NCBI RefSeq assembly: GCF_003350405.1
Contig: NZ_QQAW01000006.1
Span: 1-64,000 of the forward strand
Length of the DNA: 64,000 nucleotides
Direction: 5' to 3'
Origin: Gluconacetobacter liquefaciens
GTDB taxonomy: Bacteria > Pseudomonadota > Alphaproteobacteria > Acetobacterales > Acetobacteraceae
Shown here piece after piece: positions 55,064 to 63,606 of this stretch; the first letter of the stretch is position 1, and every line of letters begins with the position of its first letter. The notes beneath the pieces are model-generated. The model saw nothing but the letters and a program-made list of their open reading frames with translations, was not told where the DNA came from and ran no database searches. The position numbers and the translations under genes are program-made.

Positions 55064-57391
55064 TCAGAAATGCGCGTTCAGATTGACCATCGCCGTCCGC
55101 CCCGGCGCCTGCATCGCGTAATGCGTGGTGTAGGCCTGGGTGAAATAACGCCGGTTGGCCAGGTTCTGGATGTTGAGCTGAAGCGTGTAGTGCGTCAGGA
55201 ACCGGTAGCTCGCCATGATGTCGAACCGGTAATAGCCCGGGATGAATTTCGGCGCGGTGGGGGAATCCGTGCCATAGACCTTGGCCATGTAATAGACGCC
55301 ACCCGCGATCGTCAGCGGCTCGATCGGGCGATAGGTCGTCCACAACGCCAGGCTGTTCTCCGGCGTGTTCGGCGCATGCCGCCCATCCATCACCCCGGCG
55401 GCGGCACCCGCGCCACCGGCCTTCAGCAGGCGCGCGTCCAGATAGGTAAAGCCGCCATTGATCGACCATTTGCGGGTAATTTGCCCGTTCACGCCAACCT
55501 CGAAACCCCGTACCCGCTTGGTCCCGCCATTGTCGATCCCGCCCGTCGCGGTCGTGATCTTGAAGTTCGTGGCGTCGATCTGGAACAGCGCGCCGGTCAG
55601 CAGCAGCCGGTTATGCAGCACGTTCCACTTGGTGCCGACTTCGATCGTCCGGTCGCGCTCGGGCTTCAGCACGGCTCCCACATTGCCGCTGCGGTCGGCG
55701 CCCAGACTGATATCGTCCGACCCCTGCCCCACGGAATTGCCCGGCGGAATCGCCGACGTGGCGTAAGACGCATAGATCGACCCGTTGGAACGCGGCTTGT
55801 AGACCAACGCGCCCTGATAGGTGAACAGATTGTCTCCGCGCCCATACTCGCTCGTCGCCGTGCGATAGGTGCTCTGCACATTGTCGTAACGCAGGCCGAC
55901 ATTGGCCTGAAGCTGCTTCAGCAGCGTGATCGTATCGAACAGATAGACGGCCTTGGTATCGAAGCGCGTGCTGTTCGGGTTGCCGGTACGCTTCAGGTCG
56001 CCCGTCCACAGATCGTTCGGGTTCGGATCGAGCAGCGACGTGCAGGTATGCGACGAAAAGGCCAGCGCCGTCGCGCAGCGCGTGAAGTTCGTCCCCGACC
56101 CCACGTTCTGGCCATTCACATAGGCCGTATAATTGTCGTTCTTGCCCTGCTCGCGGGTAAACTCGGCCCCCGAGGCAAACTGGTTCTTGAAACCCGCCAG
56201 ATCGAACGAGCCAAAGAAATCGGTCTGGTTGGTCGCCGTATCGAAGGTTGAGAAGCGGCTGTTCAGGCGGCGATAGACATAACCGTAATAGATATTGCCC
56301 TGGCTGTCGTCCGGCATCGTCCAGCGGTCGTTCTGGGTCGTTTCCGAATAGCGCGTGGTATTGCGCAAATGCAGCGTGCTGCTGAAATCATGCTCCAGCC
56401 GCAGCGTTCCCATATCGATGCCATCCTGGTTGGAATCCCGGTTTTCCAACCCGTACCACGTATCGAACGGCACCTTCACCGGCGCGCCGCTCCCCGTTCC
56501 CAGCACCCGCGCCGTGCCATCCGAACGCCGGTTGAAAGTCGGATTGCTGTAGGGAATGCCGACATCGGGCAGGTCGTCATTCTGCATGTGATAATACATG
56601 ACGGTCACGCGATTGGCCGTCCCCAGGCCGAACGACAGCGACGGTGCCACGCCGAACCGGCGATAATGGGTCGGCCCGCGCCCGGCCACCCCCTGGTCGT
56701 CACCCATCAGGTTCAGGCGGAAGGCTCCGGTATCCGTCACCCGCCAGTTGCCGTCGAACGTGCCGCGTTTGTAATCGGCATTCCCGAAACCAAGATTGGC
56801 GTCGATCGCATTCTTCAGCGTCGGCATCTTGCTGTTGATCAGCAGCGCGCCACCGGCACCGCCGCGCCCGGCAATGGCGCCGGAATCACCCTTCACGACC
56901 TCGATCGATTCCACATTGAACGTCTCGCGCGACTGCGCGCCCACATCGCGCAATCCATCGACGAAGGTGCTCGACTGCGCATCGAATCCGCGCAGGAACG
57001 GCCGGTCGCCCACCGGATTGCCGCCCTCTCCCGCCCCCATCGTAATGCCGGGCACATTGCGCAGCGCATCGGCCAGCGTGTTCGAGGCAGTCTGGCTCAA
57101 CAACTGGCGGGAGATGATCGAAACGCTCTTGGGCGTATCCAGCAGCGGCGCGGTGAATTTCGGCGACATGTCATGCCACTGGCCCACAACCTCGATATGC
57201 TCGTGCCGGGGATTCGCCCGTTCTTCCTGCGCCTTTTTCTTTTCCTCGTCGGTCAGCCTGTCCGCCGCCGCCACGCCCGGCGTCGCGGCCAGCCCCTGGC
57301 CACCAATCATCGCCATCGCCAGCCCACACAGGACCTGACCGCGCTGGGGCGCCACCTGCCGCACGTTACGCCATTTTCCAGTGACACCCAT
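55064..57391 (-). CDS. TonB-dependent catecholate siderophore receptor, Fiu/PiuA type
   Basis: A 775-residue outer-membrane receptor. Its signal peptide ends around GQGLAATPGVAAA. A short charged stretch (DEEKKKAQEERANPRHEHIE) precedes the plug (TPKSVSIISRQLLSQTASNT, LADALRNVPGITMGAGEGGN, then SIEVVKGDSGAIAGRG). The barrel ends with a terminal strand GRTAMVNLNAHF, good for outer-membrane insertion. ATG 57391 (MGVTGKWRN) is chosen; a GTG seven codons upstream is less typical. Fiu/PiuA receptors take up monomeric catecholate-iron complexes. A 19-bp dyad, a possible Fur box, lies about 30 bases before the start. Confidence 0.9.
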   Translation of the reverse strand: MGVTGKWRNVRQVAPQRGQVLCGLAMAMIGGQGLAATPGVAAADRLTDEEKKKAQEERANPRHEHIEVVGQWHDMSPKFTAPLLDTPKSVSIISRQLLSQTASNTLADALRNVPGITMGAGEGGNPVGDRPFLRGFDAQSSTFVDGLRDVGAQSRETFNVESIEVVKGDSGAIAGRGGAGGALLINSKMPTLKNAIDANLGFGNADYKRGTFDGNWRVTDTGAFRLNLMGDDQGVAGRGPTHYRRFGVAPSLSFGLGTANRVTVMYYHMQNDDLPDVGIPYSNPTFNRRSDGTARVLGTGSGAPVKVPFDTWYGLENRDSNQDGIDMGTLRLEHDFSSTLHLRNTTRYSETTQNDRWTMPDDSQGNIYYGYVYRRLNSRFSTFDTATNQTDFFGSFDLAGFKNQFASGAEFTREQGKNDNYTAYVNGQNVGSGTNFTRCATALAFSSHTCTSLLDPNPNDLWTGDLKRTGNPNSTRFDTKAVYLFDTITLLKQLQANVGLRYDNVQSTYRTATSEYGRGDNLFTYQGALVYKPRSNGSIYASYATSAIPPGNSVGQGSDDISLGADRSGNVGAVLKPERDRTIEVGTKWNVLHNRLLLTGALFQIDATNFKITTATGGIDNGGTKRVRGFEVGVNGQITRKWSINGGFTYLDARLLKAGGAGAAAGVMDGRHAPNTPENSLALWTTYRPIEPLTIAGGVYYMAKVYGTDSPTAPKFIPGYYRFDIMASYRFLTHYTLQLNIQNLANRRYFTQAYTTHYAMQAPGRTAMVNLNAHF

Positions 57392-57422
57392 TCGCCCCGG
57401 TTTCCTCAACACAACACATGAA

Positions 57423-57441
57423 AATGCGACCTATTCGCATT
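57423..57441 (-). promoter_or_regulatory. 19-bp perfect dyad, possible Fur box, upstream of the catecholate receptor
   Basis: AATGCGA (57423-57429) and TCGCATT (57435-57441) are perfectly complementary around CCTAT. Size and symmetry match iron-regulator operators, and it lies about 30 bases upstream of the receptor start. Which regulator binds (Fur or another iron-responsive factor) is not shown by sequence. Confidence 0.5.
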
Positions 57442-57704
57442 AAACGATTATGTTTCATGAGAGATACAAAGCGTCAAGGAACCTAATTAAGACAAAAAAT
57501 GTCCGGTTTCCCGAAAGCCGGAAACACCTGTCGCAAGCGGCGCCGAAAACGATCCCTCGGCCCCTGCCGACCGGCGGGCTCCATACCGTGCGCTACCCCC
57601 CGATCGGCCTGCCGCCATGGCCGGTTGCGGGGCGATATGTTCAGTCGCCCATATCAGGCGGTTTGCAACATTTTCCAGATCATCGAGGCCAAACCAGACA
57701 GATA

Positions 57705-58676
57705 TCAGGCCACGACCTTCTTCCAGTAATCCCTCAGAGAGAGGAGAGTCGCATTGGCGGCGCGCTCCCATTCATAGCGCACGGAAGCGCCGATCACATG
57801 CGGGCGAAGGACTGGAGGCTGCCCAAAGCTCGCAAGCATCTTCGCAGCGCCGACAGACGCAAAACTATCGAAATCGAATGTCAGTTTCTTCGCCGCAGAA
57901 AGCCTCAACGCTTCCCATATCAACAGCATGTTGGCACCCGGTATCGACGCACTCCGATCACGCGCAGACAGCCAATAATAAAGGTTCTTCTCATCCCATA
58001 TCAATACTGATGAAGAGACCTGTTTTTTCTTTTCATCGTAGGCGCTGATCACGCACGCCCTGTCGTGCCGCAGGCAGGCCTCGAAGATTTTCGCCATCTT
58101 CGTAAAATCATGCCTGTTTTCCGACACCGACTGGTCGACCAGGGACATGCGAATGAAATCTTCAATGTCCGAGCTTTGAGTAACCTCAAGTTTTTGCGAC
58201 GCCGATCGGATCAGGTTCCGCGTCTTCTGGTCACATTGCTCCAGGACGGCACAGGGCGTCACATCCGGCGGTATGCGGAAGGTAAACTCATTTCTTATCT
58301 GCAAGCCGCAGATCGAAAAAGCGAATGCAGAATCATCCGATGGATCAAGACGAATTTTCAGATGATCGTATTTCGGAAGCTTCTGCATAAGTTCAGCGAC
58401 GATGTTCCGTATCTTCTGCCCTCTACGGAACGGCTTCGAAGCAGGAAGGAAGAAACGCGGCCCCAATGTTCTTGTATAAGGAGGAGGAATTATATACCGC
58501 ATCCCCAAATGCTTTTTCCGACAATAATGAAAATCAGAGACAATATTCCCCCCATTTTTTATTTCGAGGGTCTCATAATTTCCATCAGTCGCGGCGTCCA
58601 TCCACCAGTTTTCATGAAATATCGAATGCTCAACGGAAGGGTAAGAAGCATCGGAGGAAGATGATGACATTAACAT
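57705..58676 (-). CDS. FemAB/BioF2-like GNAT-fold acyltransferase
   Basis: A 323-residue protein in the Acetyltransf_6 group. The split GNAT pattern is visible in MRYIIPPPYTRTLGPRFFLP, LDPSDDSAFAFSICGLQIRN, and a second half CVISAYDEKKKQVSSSVLIW then KNLYYWLSARDRSASIPGAN. The second half also contains FDFDSFASVGAAKMLASFGQ, the typical signature of these enzymes. Family members transfer acyl or aminoacyl groups to envelope polymers. Composition is markedly richer in A+T than the flanks, and it interrupts an otherwise compact iron module, pointing to acquisition by transfer. An AT-rich stretch lies immediately upstream. Confidence 0.78.
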   Translation of the reverse strand: MLMSSSSSDASYPSVEHSIFHENWWMDAATDGNYETLEIKNGGNIVSDFHYCRKKHLGMRYIIPPPYTRTLGPRFFLPASKPFRRGQKIRNIVAELMQKLPKYDHLKIRLDPSDDSAFAFSICGLQIRNEFTFRIPPDVTPCAVLEQCDQKTRNLIRSASQKLEVTQSSDIEDFIRMSLVDQSVSENRHDFTKMAKIFEACLRHDRACVISAYDEKKKQVSSSVLIWDEKNLYYWLSARDRSASIPGANMLLIWEALRLSAAKKLTFDFDSFASVGAAKMLASFGQPPVLRPHVIGASVRYEWERAANATLLSLRDYWKKVVA

Positions 58677-59576
58677 TTTGCCGGCGACTCAAATTTGTGT
58701 CTTTATGTGTCTATTGATACACAATGTATCCAAAGGTTTCATATGACAAATATTTTATATTTCGTCAATGATCAGTCGCATCGAGATAATGATCGTCACC
58801 AGCCGCAATGCCGAACGAGTGCCCCATTGCGGCCGAACCGAAATTACTCAATAAGTTATTGATTTACTTTACTATTATGCCGACGTTTCTTTTGCACGGC
58901 GCGTCCAGTTGCAATTCCGCCCGCGCTTCCGCCCGCATCGCGGTCCAAGCCAACCGCCCGTTGTTATGTAACAATTGCAATCCATCAAGCTGACGAAAAG
59001 CGTGCGGATCGCGACAACACGCCAGCGTCACGGACCTCAAACACCACAATCGAGGGGCGCACAACCGCAAGCCATCTGCGGCAACCCGGCGCATAAAGTC
59101 CGGCGGCAACGACCAGACACGTTCCCGCCTTCATGACCCGTGACAGCCAAGACGAGGCACGAGGAGCGTTTCCACCGAAAGCAGGTTCGGCGCAAATACG
59201 CTAGTTTGTTGTTTTTACGAAAATCTTCACCTGTTTGAATGCACGCCTTCAAACAGGACCTGCTCTATACGGCCACCATGCCGGCGGCGGATCACCTCGC
59301 GCAAACGATATCGCACCTCCGGCCCGCCATGACGGGGCGTGGCGTGGCGTGGCGTGGCGTGGCGTGGCGTGGCGTGGCGTGGCAAGAGGCACGCCATACG
59401 CGGCAACCGGGCAAGGGCTTTGTCAGCCAGCCGAAAAACCGGCGCGCAACGGCAGTTCGGGTGCCTCTGTCGTCACACAGGGGCCACCGAGCCCTCCGTC
59501 AGTCCACACGCGTCCGATCATCGACGTCCGAAGGGCTTTTCAGAGCCCCAGCCAGACGACCTTCTGTGTCACGCGC
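58677..59576. other. Long intergenic region with AT-rich start and a pentanucleotide repeat
   Basis: No convincing gene is found in 900 bases. The first part (to about 58,900) is AT-rich and contains the upstream region of the acyltransferase gene. The middle has ordinary composition without a coding pattern. Near 59,336 it contains a GGCGT tandem repeat described separately. Forward frames from about 59,239 exist only because the repeat has no stop, and they later run antisense to piuC. Confidence 0.55.
59336..59383. repeat. GGCGT pentanucleotide microsatellite, nine full units
   Basis: Nine perfect, uninterrupted copies of GGCGT run from 59336 to 59380, followed by GGC. A pentanucleotide shifts the reading frame when units are gained or lost. 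No confident gene contains it, but weak forward frames do, so it is a candidate length-variable site. Confidence 0.95.
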
Positions 59577-60263
59577 TCAGAGCTCACACCATTGGCGCAT
59601 GAGATTATGATAGCAGTTCACGAGTTCCAGCACGGCGGGGTCATCGTCCGGCAGGCGCGTGCGCAGATCCATGATCGTGCGATCGAGGTCGAACAGAATC
59701 CGCCGCCGCTCCACATCCCGCACCATCGACTGCGTCCAGAAGAACGACGCCCAGCGACTCCCGCGCGTGATCGGGGCCACGTCATGCAGCACCGTGGTAT
59801 CGTAAACGATCATGTCGCCGGCAGGCAGCTTGATCTCCTGCACGCCCGACGCATCATGAATCCGCAACGCGCCTCCCTCGTACTCCTCCGGATCGGTCAG
59901 GAAGAGCGTGGAAGACACATCCGTGCGAATGCGCATCCCGCCGGAATTGGGGATCGGCCGTATGGCATTGTCCACATGCGCGCCGAACGACATGCCTTCG
60001 TCGTAGCGGTTGAACAGCGGCGGCACGACACGCAGCGGCACCACCGCGCTGTTGAACAGCGCGTTCCGCCCCAGCGCACGCAGCACGATCTCACCCAGCG
60101 ACCGATGCAGCGGATGGTCCAGCGGAATCTGGAGATTATGCTTGGCCGACGCCGATTGCGGCCCCGCCGTCACCTTGCCGTCCGCCCACGGCGCGTCGGC
60201 CAGCGCACGACGACAATGCAGGACTTCCTCGGCCGAAAGAACATCGGGGATATGCAGCAACAT
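59577..60263 (-). CDS. piuC: PiuC/YbiX-type Fe(II)/2-oxoglutarate dioxygenase
   Basis: A 228-residue PKHD-type hydroxylase. The metal triad is H96-x-D98 in FGAHVDNAI and H160 in YDTTVLHDVAPI, with R170 (TRGSRWASFFW) for 2-oxoglutarate. Length and spacing match E. coli YbiX and Pseudomonas PiuC, which accompany Fiu/PiuA receptors and affect siderophore-drug uptake. The ATG at 60263 (MLLHIPDVLS) is chosen; the longer frame is not typical. It lies divergent from a Sel1 gene. An AT-rich region with a 12-bp dyad separates them. Confidence 0.9.
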   Translation of the reverse strand: MLLHIPDVLSAEEVLHCRRALADAPWADGKVTAGPQSASAKHNLQIPLDHPLHRSLGEIVLRALGRNALFNSAVVPLRVVPPLFNRYDEGMSFGAHVDNAIRPIPNSGGMRIRTDVSSTLFLTDPEEYEGGALRIHDASGVQEIKLPAGDMIVYDTTVLHDVAPITRGSRWASFFWTQSMVRDVERRRILFDLDRTIMDLRTRLPDDDPAVLELVNCYHNLMRQWCEL

Positions 60264-60359
60264 GGCAGTCTCGATCAGGGAGCAGGCCCGGCCCGGCATG
60301 GGCAGCCGGCATGGACAACATGGCAACGCTGCTGAATAGCCACATTGCAACAGATTATC

Positions 60360-60371
60360 AATTGCACAATT
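60360..60371. promoter_or_regulatory. AT-rich dyad between piuC and the second Sel1 gene
   Basis: AATTG-CA-CAATT (60360-60371) is a symmetric element, and TTGCAA (60345-60350) lies nearby, in the shared promoter region of the divergent genes. It could be an operator for an iron-responsive regulator. The match to any known consensus is not established. Confidence 0.3.
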
Positions 60372-60424
60372 AATCAACCCATGGTTTGTAACCGCCGACT
60401 GCCAATCGTTACGGGTCCCAGCAC

Positions 60425-61195
60425 ATGCGGATTGTCCACGCCCTGAAGAAGGCCACCCGCCGGCGCCGCCCCGTCAGGGAAACGCCCCCCGCCCTGCCTG
60501 ACTTTATCGAGGCGATCCGCACCCGCGCGGCGCAGGGCCATGTGGCGGAACAGGTGCGCTGGGGCGACATCCTGCTCGACAGCATCTATGTGCCGTCCGA
60601 CCCGGCACAGGCACGACGGTGGTACCAAATCGCGGCCTCAGCCGACTACGCGCCCGCCCATAACATGCTGGGGCGCTGCCATCATTTCGGCTGGGGCGGC
60701 CCGCCCGACCTCCCGGCCGCCGCCGCCAGCTACAGAAGGGCCGCCGATCTCGGCGATCTCTGGGGCTGCTACAATCTGGGCATCATGACCATGCGCGGCA
60801 TCGGCATGCCGGCCGACCTGCGCCGCGCGCTGGACCTGTTCCGCAGCGCCGCCGAGCGCGGCCACGCCAAGTCGATGAACCTGGTCGCCCGCTTTACCGA
60901 GGAAGGCTGGCACACCGAACGCGATCCCGCCGTGGCCCTCCAGTGGTATCGCCGTTCGGCCGAAGGCGGCGATTATCGCGGGCAGCATAATTATGCCACG
61001 GCCCTGCTGGCGATGGGCGACCGCACCCAGGCGCTCGACTGGTGGCGGCGCGCAGTCGGCGATGCAACCTCGGACGTGCTGCTGGCCATGGCGCGCACTC
61101 TCCACACACTTGGACCGGACGGCGACCCCACCCTGCTGCAACAGGTGCGCGACCGGCTCGATAGCCTGGGCATCCCGCACCCCGTACCGGCCTGA
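60425..61195 (+). CDS. Sel1-repeat protein of the iron module (second paralogue)
   Basis: A 256-residue protein with Sel1 units such as QARRWYQIAASADYAPAHNM, RALDLFRSAAERGHAKSMNL and VALQWYRRSAEGGDYRGQHN. It shares repeat order, motifs (LGRCHHFGWGGPPD against GRCCELGWGMPPA) and length with the Sel1 protein at 54324, so the two arose by duplication. A basic N-terminus (KKATRRRRPVR) precedes the first unit; no signal peptide is seen. It is divergent from piuC. Function is not known; Sel1 repeats usually mediate protein contacts. Confidence 0.88.
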   Translation: MRIVHALKKATRRRRPVRETPPALPDFIEAIRTRAAQGHVAEQVRWGDILLDSIYVPSDPAQARRWYQIAASADYAPAHNMLGRCHHFGWGGPPDLPAAAASYRRAADLGDLWGCYNLGIMTMRGIGMPADLRRALDLFRSAAERGHAKSMNLVARFTEEGWHTERDPAVALQWYRRSAEGGDYRGQHNYATALLAMGDRTQALDWWRRAVGDATSDVLLAMARTLHTLGPDGDPTLLQQVRDRLDSLGIPHPVPA

Positions 61196-61227
61196 TCCGG
61201 CGCCTGCTCCCAGACAGGCCGGCCATC

Positions 61228-62334
61228 TTACCGCCGCAGACGCTCCAGCACCCGCGTCGCGGCCACGGGCAGGCCCTGCTGCGCCACCCGCCCCCCACTG
61301 ACCGGCCGCCCTGCCCCGGTCGTTCCAGGGAAAGAGAGCGGCAGCCCCCGCACGGCCCGCGCGGCGAGAAACCCGAAGCACTGGGCCTCCAGCGCATCGC
61401 CATCCCACCCCACGTCCTCGACCGGCTCCACGACGGCCCCCAACGTCTCCCGCAATCCATCCATCAGCACCGGGTTGTGGCGTCCCCCACCGCAGACCAG
61501 CCAGCGGCACGGCTGAAACGGCAGCGGCAGACTCGCCACGGCCCGCACGGTAAAGGCGGCCAGCGTCGCCGCCCCATCGGCGGGCGAAAGCGGCGCCAAC
61601 AGATCCATCGCCCGATGAAACGCCAGCCGATCCAACGATTTCGGCGCGGGCCGGGCAAAGAACGGGTCGCCCATCAGGCGCGCCAGAACCGCGGCATCGA
61701 CCCGCCCCGCCCGTGCCAGCGCGCCGTCACGGTCACAGGGCACACCGGTATGGCGCATGGCCCAGTCATCCAGCAGCGCATTGCCCGGCCCCACATCGCA
61801 GGCCAGCAACGCCCCATCCGCCCCGATCAGCGAGACATTCGCCACCCCACCGATATTCAGCACGGCCAGCGGGTGCGCCAGCCCCCGCGCCAGCGCCTGG
61901 TGAAAGACCGGCACCAGCGGCGCGCCCTCGCCTCCCGCCGCAAGATCGGCGCTGCGGAAATCATGCACGACCGGCACCCCGGTTTCCAACGCCAGCAGGG
62001 CGGCATCGCCGATCTGCCAGCTTCGGCGCTCCGCCGGACGATGCAGGATCGTCTGGCCATGAAAACCGATCAGTTCGGCCGGCCAGTCCAGCGCGCGCAC
62101 AGCCGCGACATGCAGCAGCGTCAGATCCCGCTCGGCGGCCAGCAACTCCCGGTCATTCCCCGGCAGGTTCCCCGCACGATCGAGAATGGCACGGGTCCGC
62201 GCGCGCAGTTCGGGCGGGAAAGGAATGGTCACCGTCGGTCCGGCCGCGCCAACCGCTACGCCGTCCGTCTCGATCCCGGCAGCATCGACCCCATCCAGCG
62301 ACGTGCCGCTCATCAGACCGATCACACGGACCAT
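61228..62334 (-). CDS. anmK: Anhydro-N-acetylmuramic acid kinase
   Basis: A 368-residue kinase of peptidoglycan recycling. It converts 1,6-anhydro-MurNAc to MurNAc-6-phosphate. The sugar-kinase start GLMSGTSLDGVDAAGIETDG is diagnostic. Further motifs are HGQTILHRPAERRSWQIGD, LNIGGVANVSLI and CDVGPGNALLDDWAM. The ATG at 62334 (MVRVIGLMSG) is chosen; the frame is open 16 codons upstream. It is about 70 bases downstream of coaA on the same strand. Confidence 0.94.
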   Translation of the reverse strand: MVRVIGLMSGTSLDGVDAAGIETDGVAVGAAGPTVTIPFPPELRARTRAILDRAGNLPGNDRELLAAERDLTLLHVAAVRALDWPAELIGFHGQTILHRPAERRSWQIGDAALLALETGVPVVHDFRSADLAAGGEGAPLVPVFHQALARGLAHPLAVLNIGGVANVSLIGADGALLACDVGPGNALLDDWAMRHTGVPCDRDGALARAGRVDAAVLARLMGDPFFARPAPKSLDRLAFHRAMDLLAPLSPADGAATLAAFTVRAVASLPLPFQPCRWLVCGGGRHNPVLMDGLRETLGAVVEPVEDVGWDGDALEAQCFGFLAARAVRGLPLSFPGTTGAGRPVSGGRVAQQGLPVAATRVLERLRR

Positions 62335-62406
62335 GGGCCCTACCCCCTGCGAAACAGCGGCAAGCCTATCCCACCCTGGCACATTCCGGAACCGGGCCGC
62401 CCACCA

Positions 62407-63375
62407 TCAGAGATAGCGCAGGCGAACCTCGCTGATGGCGTGCGACCGCGCCTTACGCATGATCAGCCGCGCACGTTCGCGCGTCGGCAGAATATTGGCT
62501 TCCAGATTGGGCAGGTTGATCCGGTTCCAGATCCGCCCCGCCACCTGTGCGGCCTCGGCGGGCGAAAGGTCGGCATAATGATGGAAATAGGATGTCGGCT
62601 TGCGGAACGCCGTGCGCTGCAACAGCAGGAACCGCTCCACGTACCACGATTCGATATCGCTGGTGGTCGCATCGAGATAAATCGAAAAATCGAAATAATC
62701 CGACGCCACCATCGACCGGTCGGTACCGGTCTGCAGCACGTTCAGCCCCTCGAAGATCAGGATATCCGGCCGGTCCACCGTCTGGAACCGGTCGGGCACG
62801 ATGTCGTAGGCTTCGTGCGAATACAGCGGCACTTCCTGCAACCGCTCGCCCGCCTTCACGGCGGCGAGAAAGCCGATCATCCGCCGCAGGTCGTAGCTCT
62901 CCGGAAAGCCCTTGCGCTGCATCAGGCTCCGCTCTTCCAGAACCCGCGTCGGCAGCAGAAACCCGTCCGTCGTCACCAGATCGACCCGCGGATGGTCCGG
63001 CCAGCGCGACAGCACGGCCTGAAGCAGCCGGGCGAAGGTGCTCTTGCCCACCCCCACGCTCCCGGCAATCCCGATGATGAACGGCACCGAAATGCGCGGA
63101 CAACCCAGAAACGCACTCTCCACCATGCTGTTCAGGCCGCGCGAGGCCATCACATACAGGTTCAGCAGGCGTGACAGAGGCAGATAGACCTCGGCGATAT
63201 CCGCCATCGAAACGGGCTCATTGCGCCCACGCAGCGCCGCGATATCCTCTTCCGACAGCGAAAGCGGCACATTGGCCCGCAACGCCGCCCACTCCGCACG
63301 CGAAAAATTCAGATACGGAAGCGGCGGATCGCCATCACGCGATACCGACCCCCAGGGAGGCATACGAAGCATCAT
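62407..63375 (-). CDS. coaA: Pantothenate kinase, type I
   Basis: A 322-residue kinase for the first and rate-limiting step of coenzyme A synthesis. The P-loop is [40 protein letters not shown] and [15 protein letters not shown] are family hallmarks, and [10 protein letters not shown] and [10 protein letters not shown] also match. The N-terminal [20 protein letters not shown] is typical. Start chosen at the first of two ATGs (MMLRMPPWG); a third ATG follows. CoaA of this type is usually feedback-inhibited by CoA. Confidence 0.95.
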   Translation of the reverse strand: MMLRMPPWGSVSRDGDPPLPYLNFSRAEWAALRANVPLSLSEEDIAALRGRNEPVSMADIAEVYLPLSRLLNLYVMASRGLNSMVESAFLGCPRISVPFIIGIAGSVGVGKSTFARLLQAVLSRWPDHPRVDLVTTDGFLLPTRVLEERSLMQRKGFPESYDLRRMIGFLAAVKAGERLQEVPLYSHEAYDIVPDRFQTVDRPDILIFEGLNVLQTGTDRSMVASDYFDFSIYLDATTSDIESWYVERFLLLQRTAFRKPTSYFHHYADLSPAEAAQVAGRIWNRINLPNLEANILPTRERARLIMRKARSHAISEVRLRYL

Positions 63376-63606
63376 GAATCTATGTCCGCGCCGGACAGAT
63401 GCCGCCGGGTCTCGTGCCAACAACCGTCATGAATCCGCTTCCCCAGGATGGGCCATCATTCCGGCCTCGTTCAGCGCGGCGTAACACCAACGGTTGGAGC
63501 GATCCAGTGGACCACGTTCCCCCGCCCGGCCGATCTGGCCCAAAAGGGCTGAAAACCGCCATATTCCGCCACGCTCATGACAGAGACGTGACCCACGGCC
63601 GCCAAT

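Noticed and set aside
59336-59383. CRISPR array
   Set aside because: A five-base perfect repeat has no spacers and no nearby cas genes.
59239-60335. Plus-strand frames carrying repeated WRGVA/RGVAW units
   Set aside because: Produced by the GGCGT repeat, then antisense to piuC; no domain.
63380-63562. Minus-strand frame of 60 residues between coaA and the lipoprotein gene
   Set aside because: No ribosome site, no domain and a biased composition.
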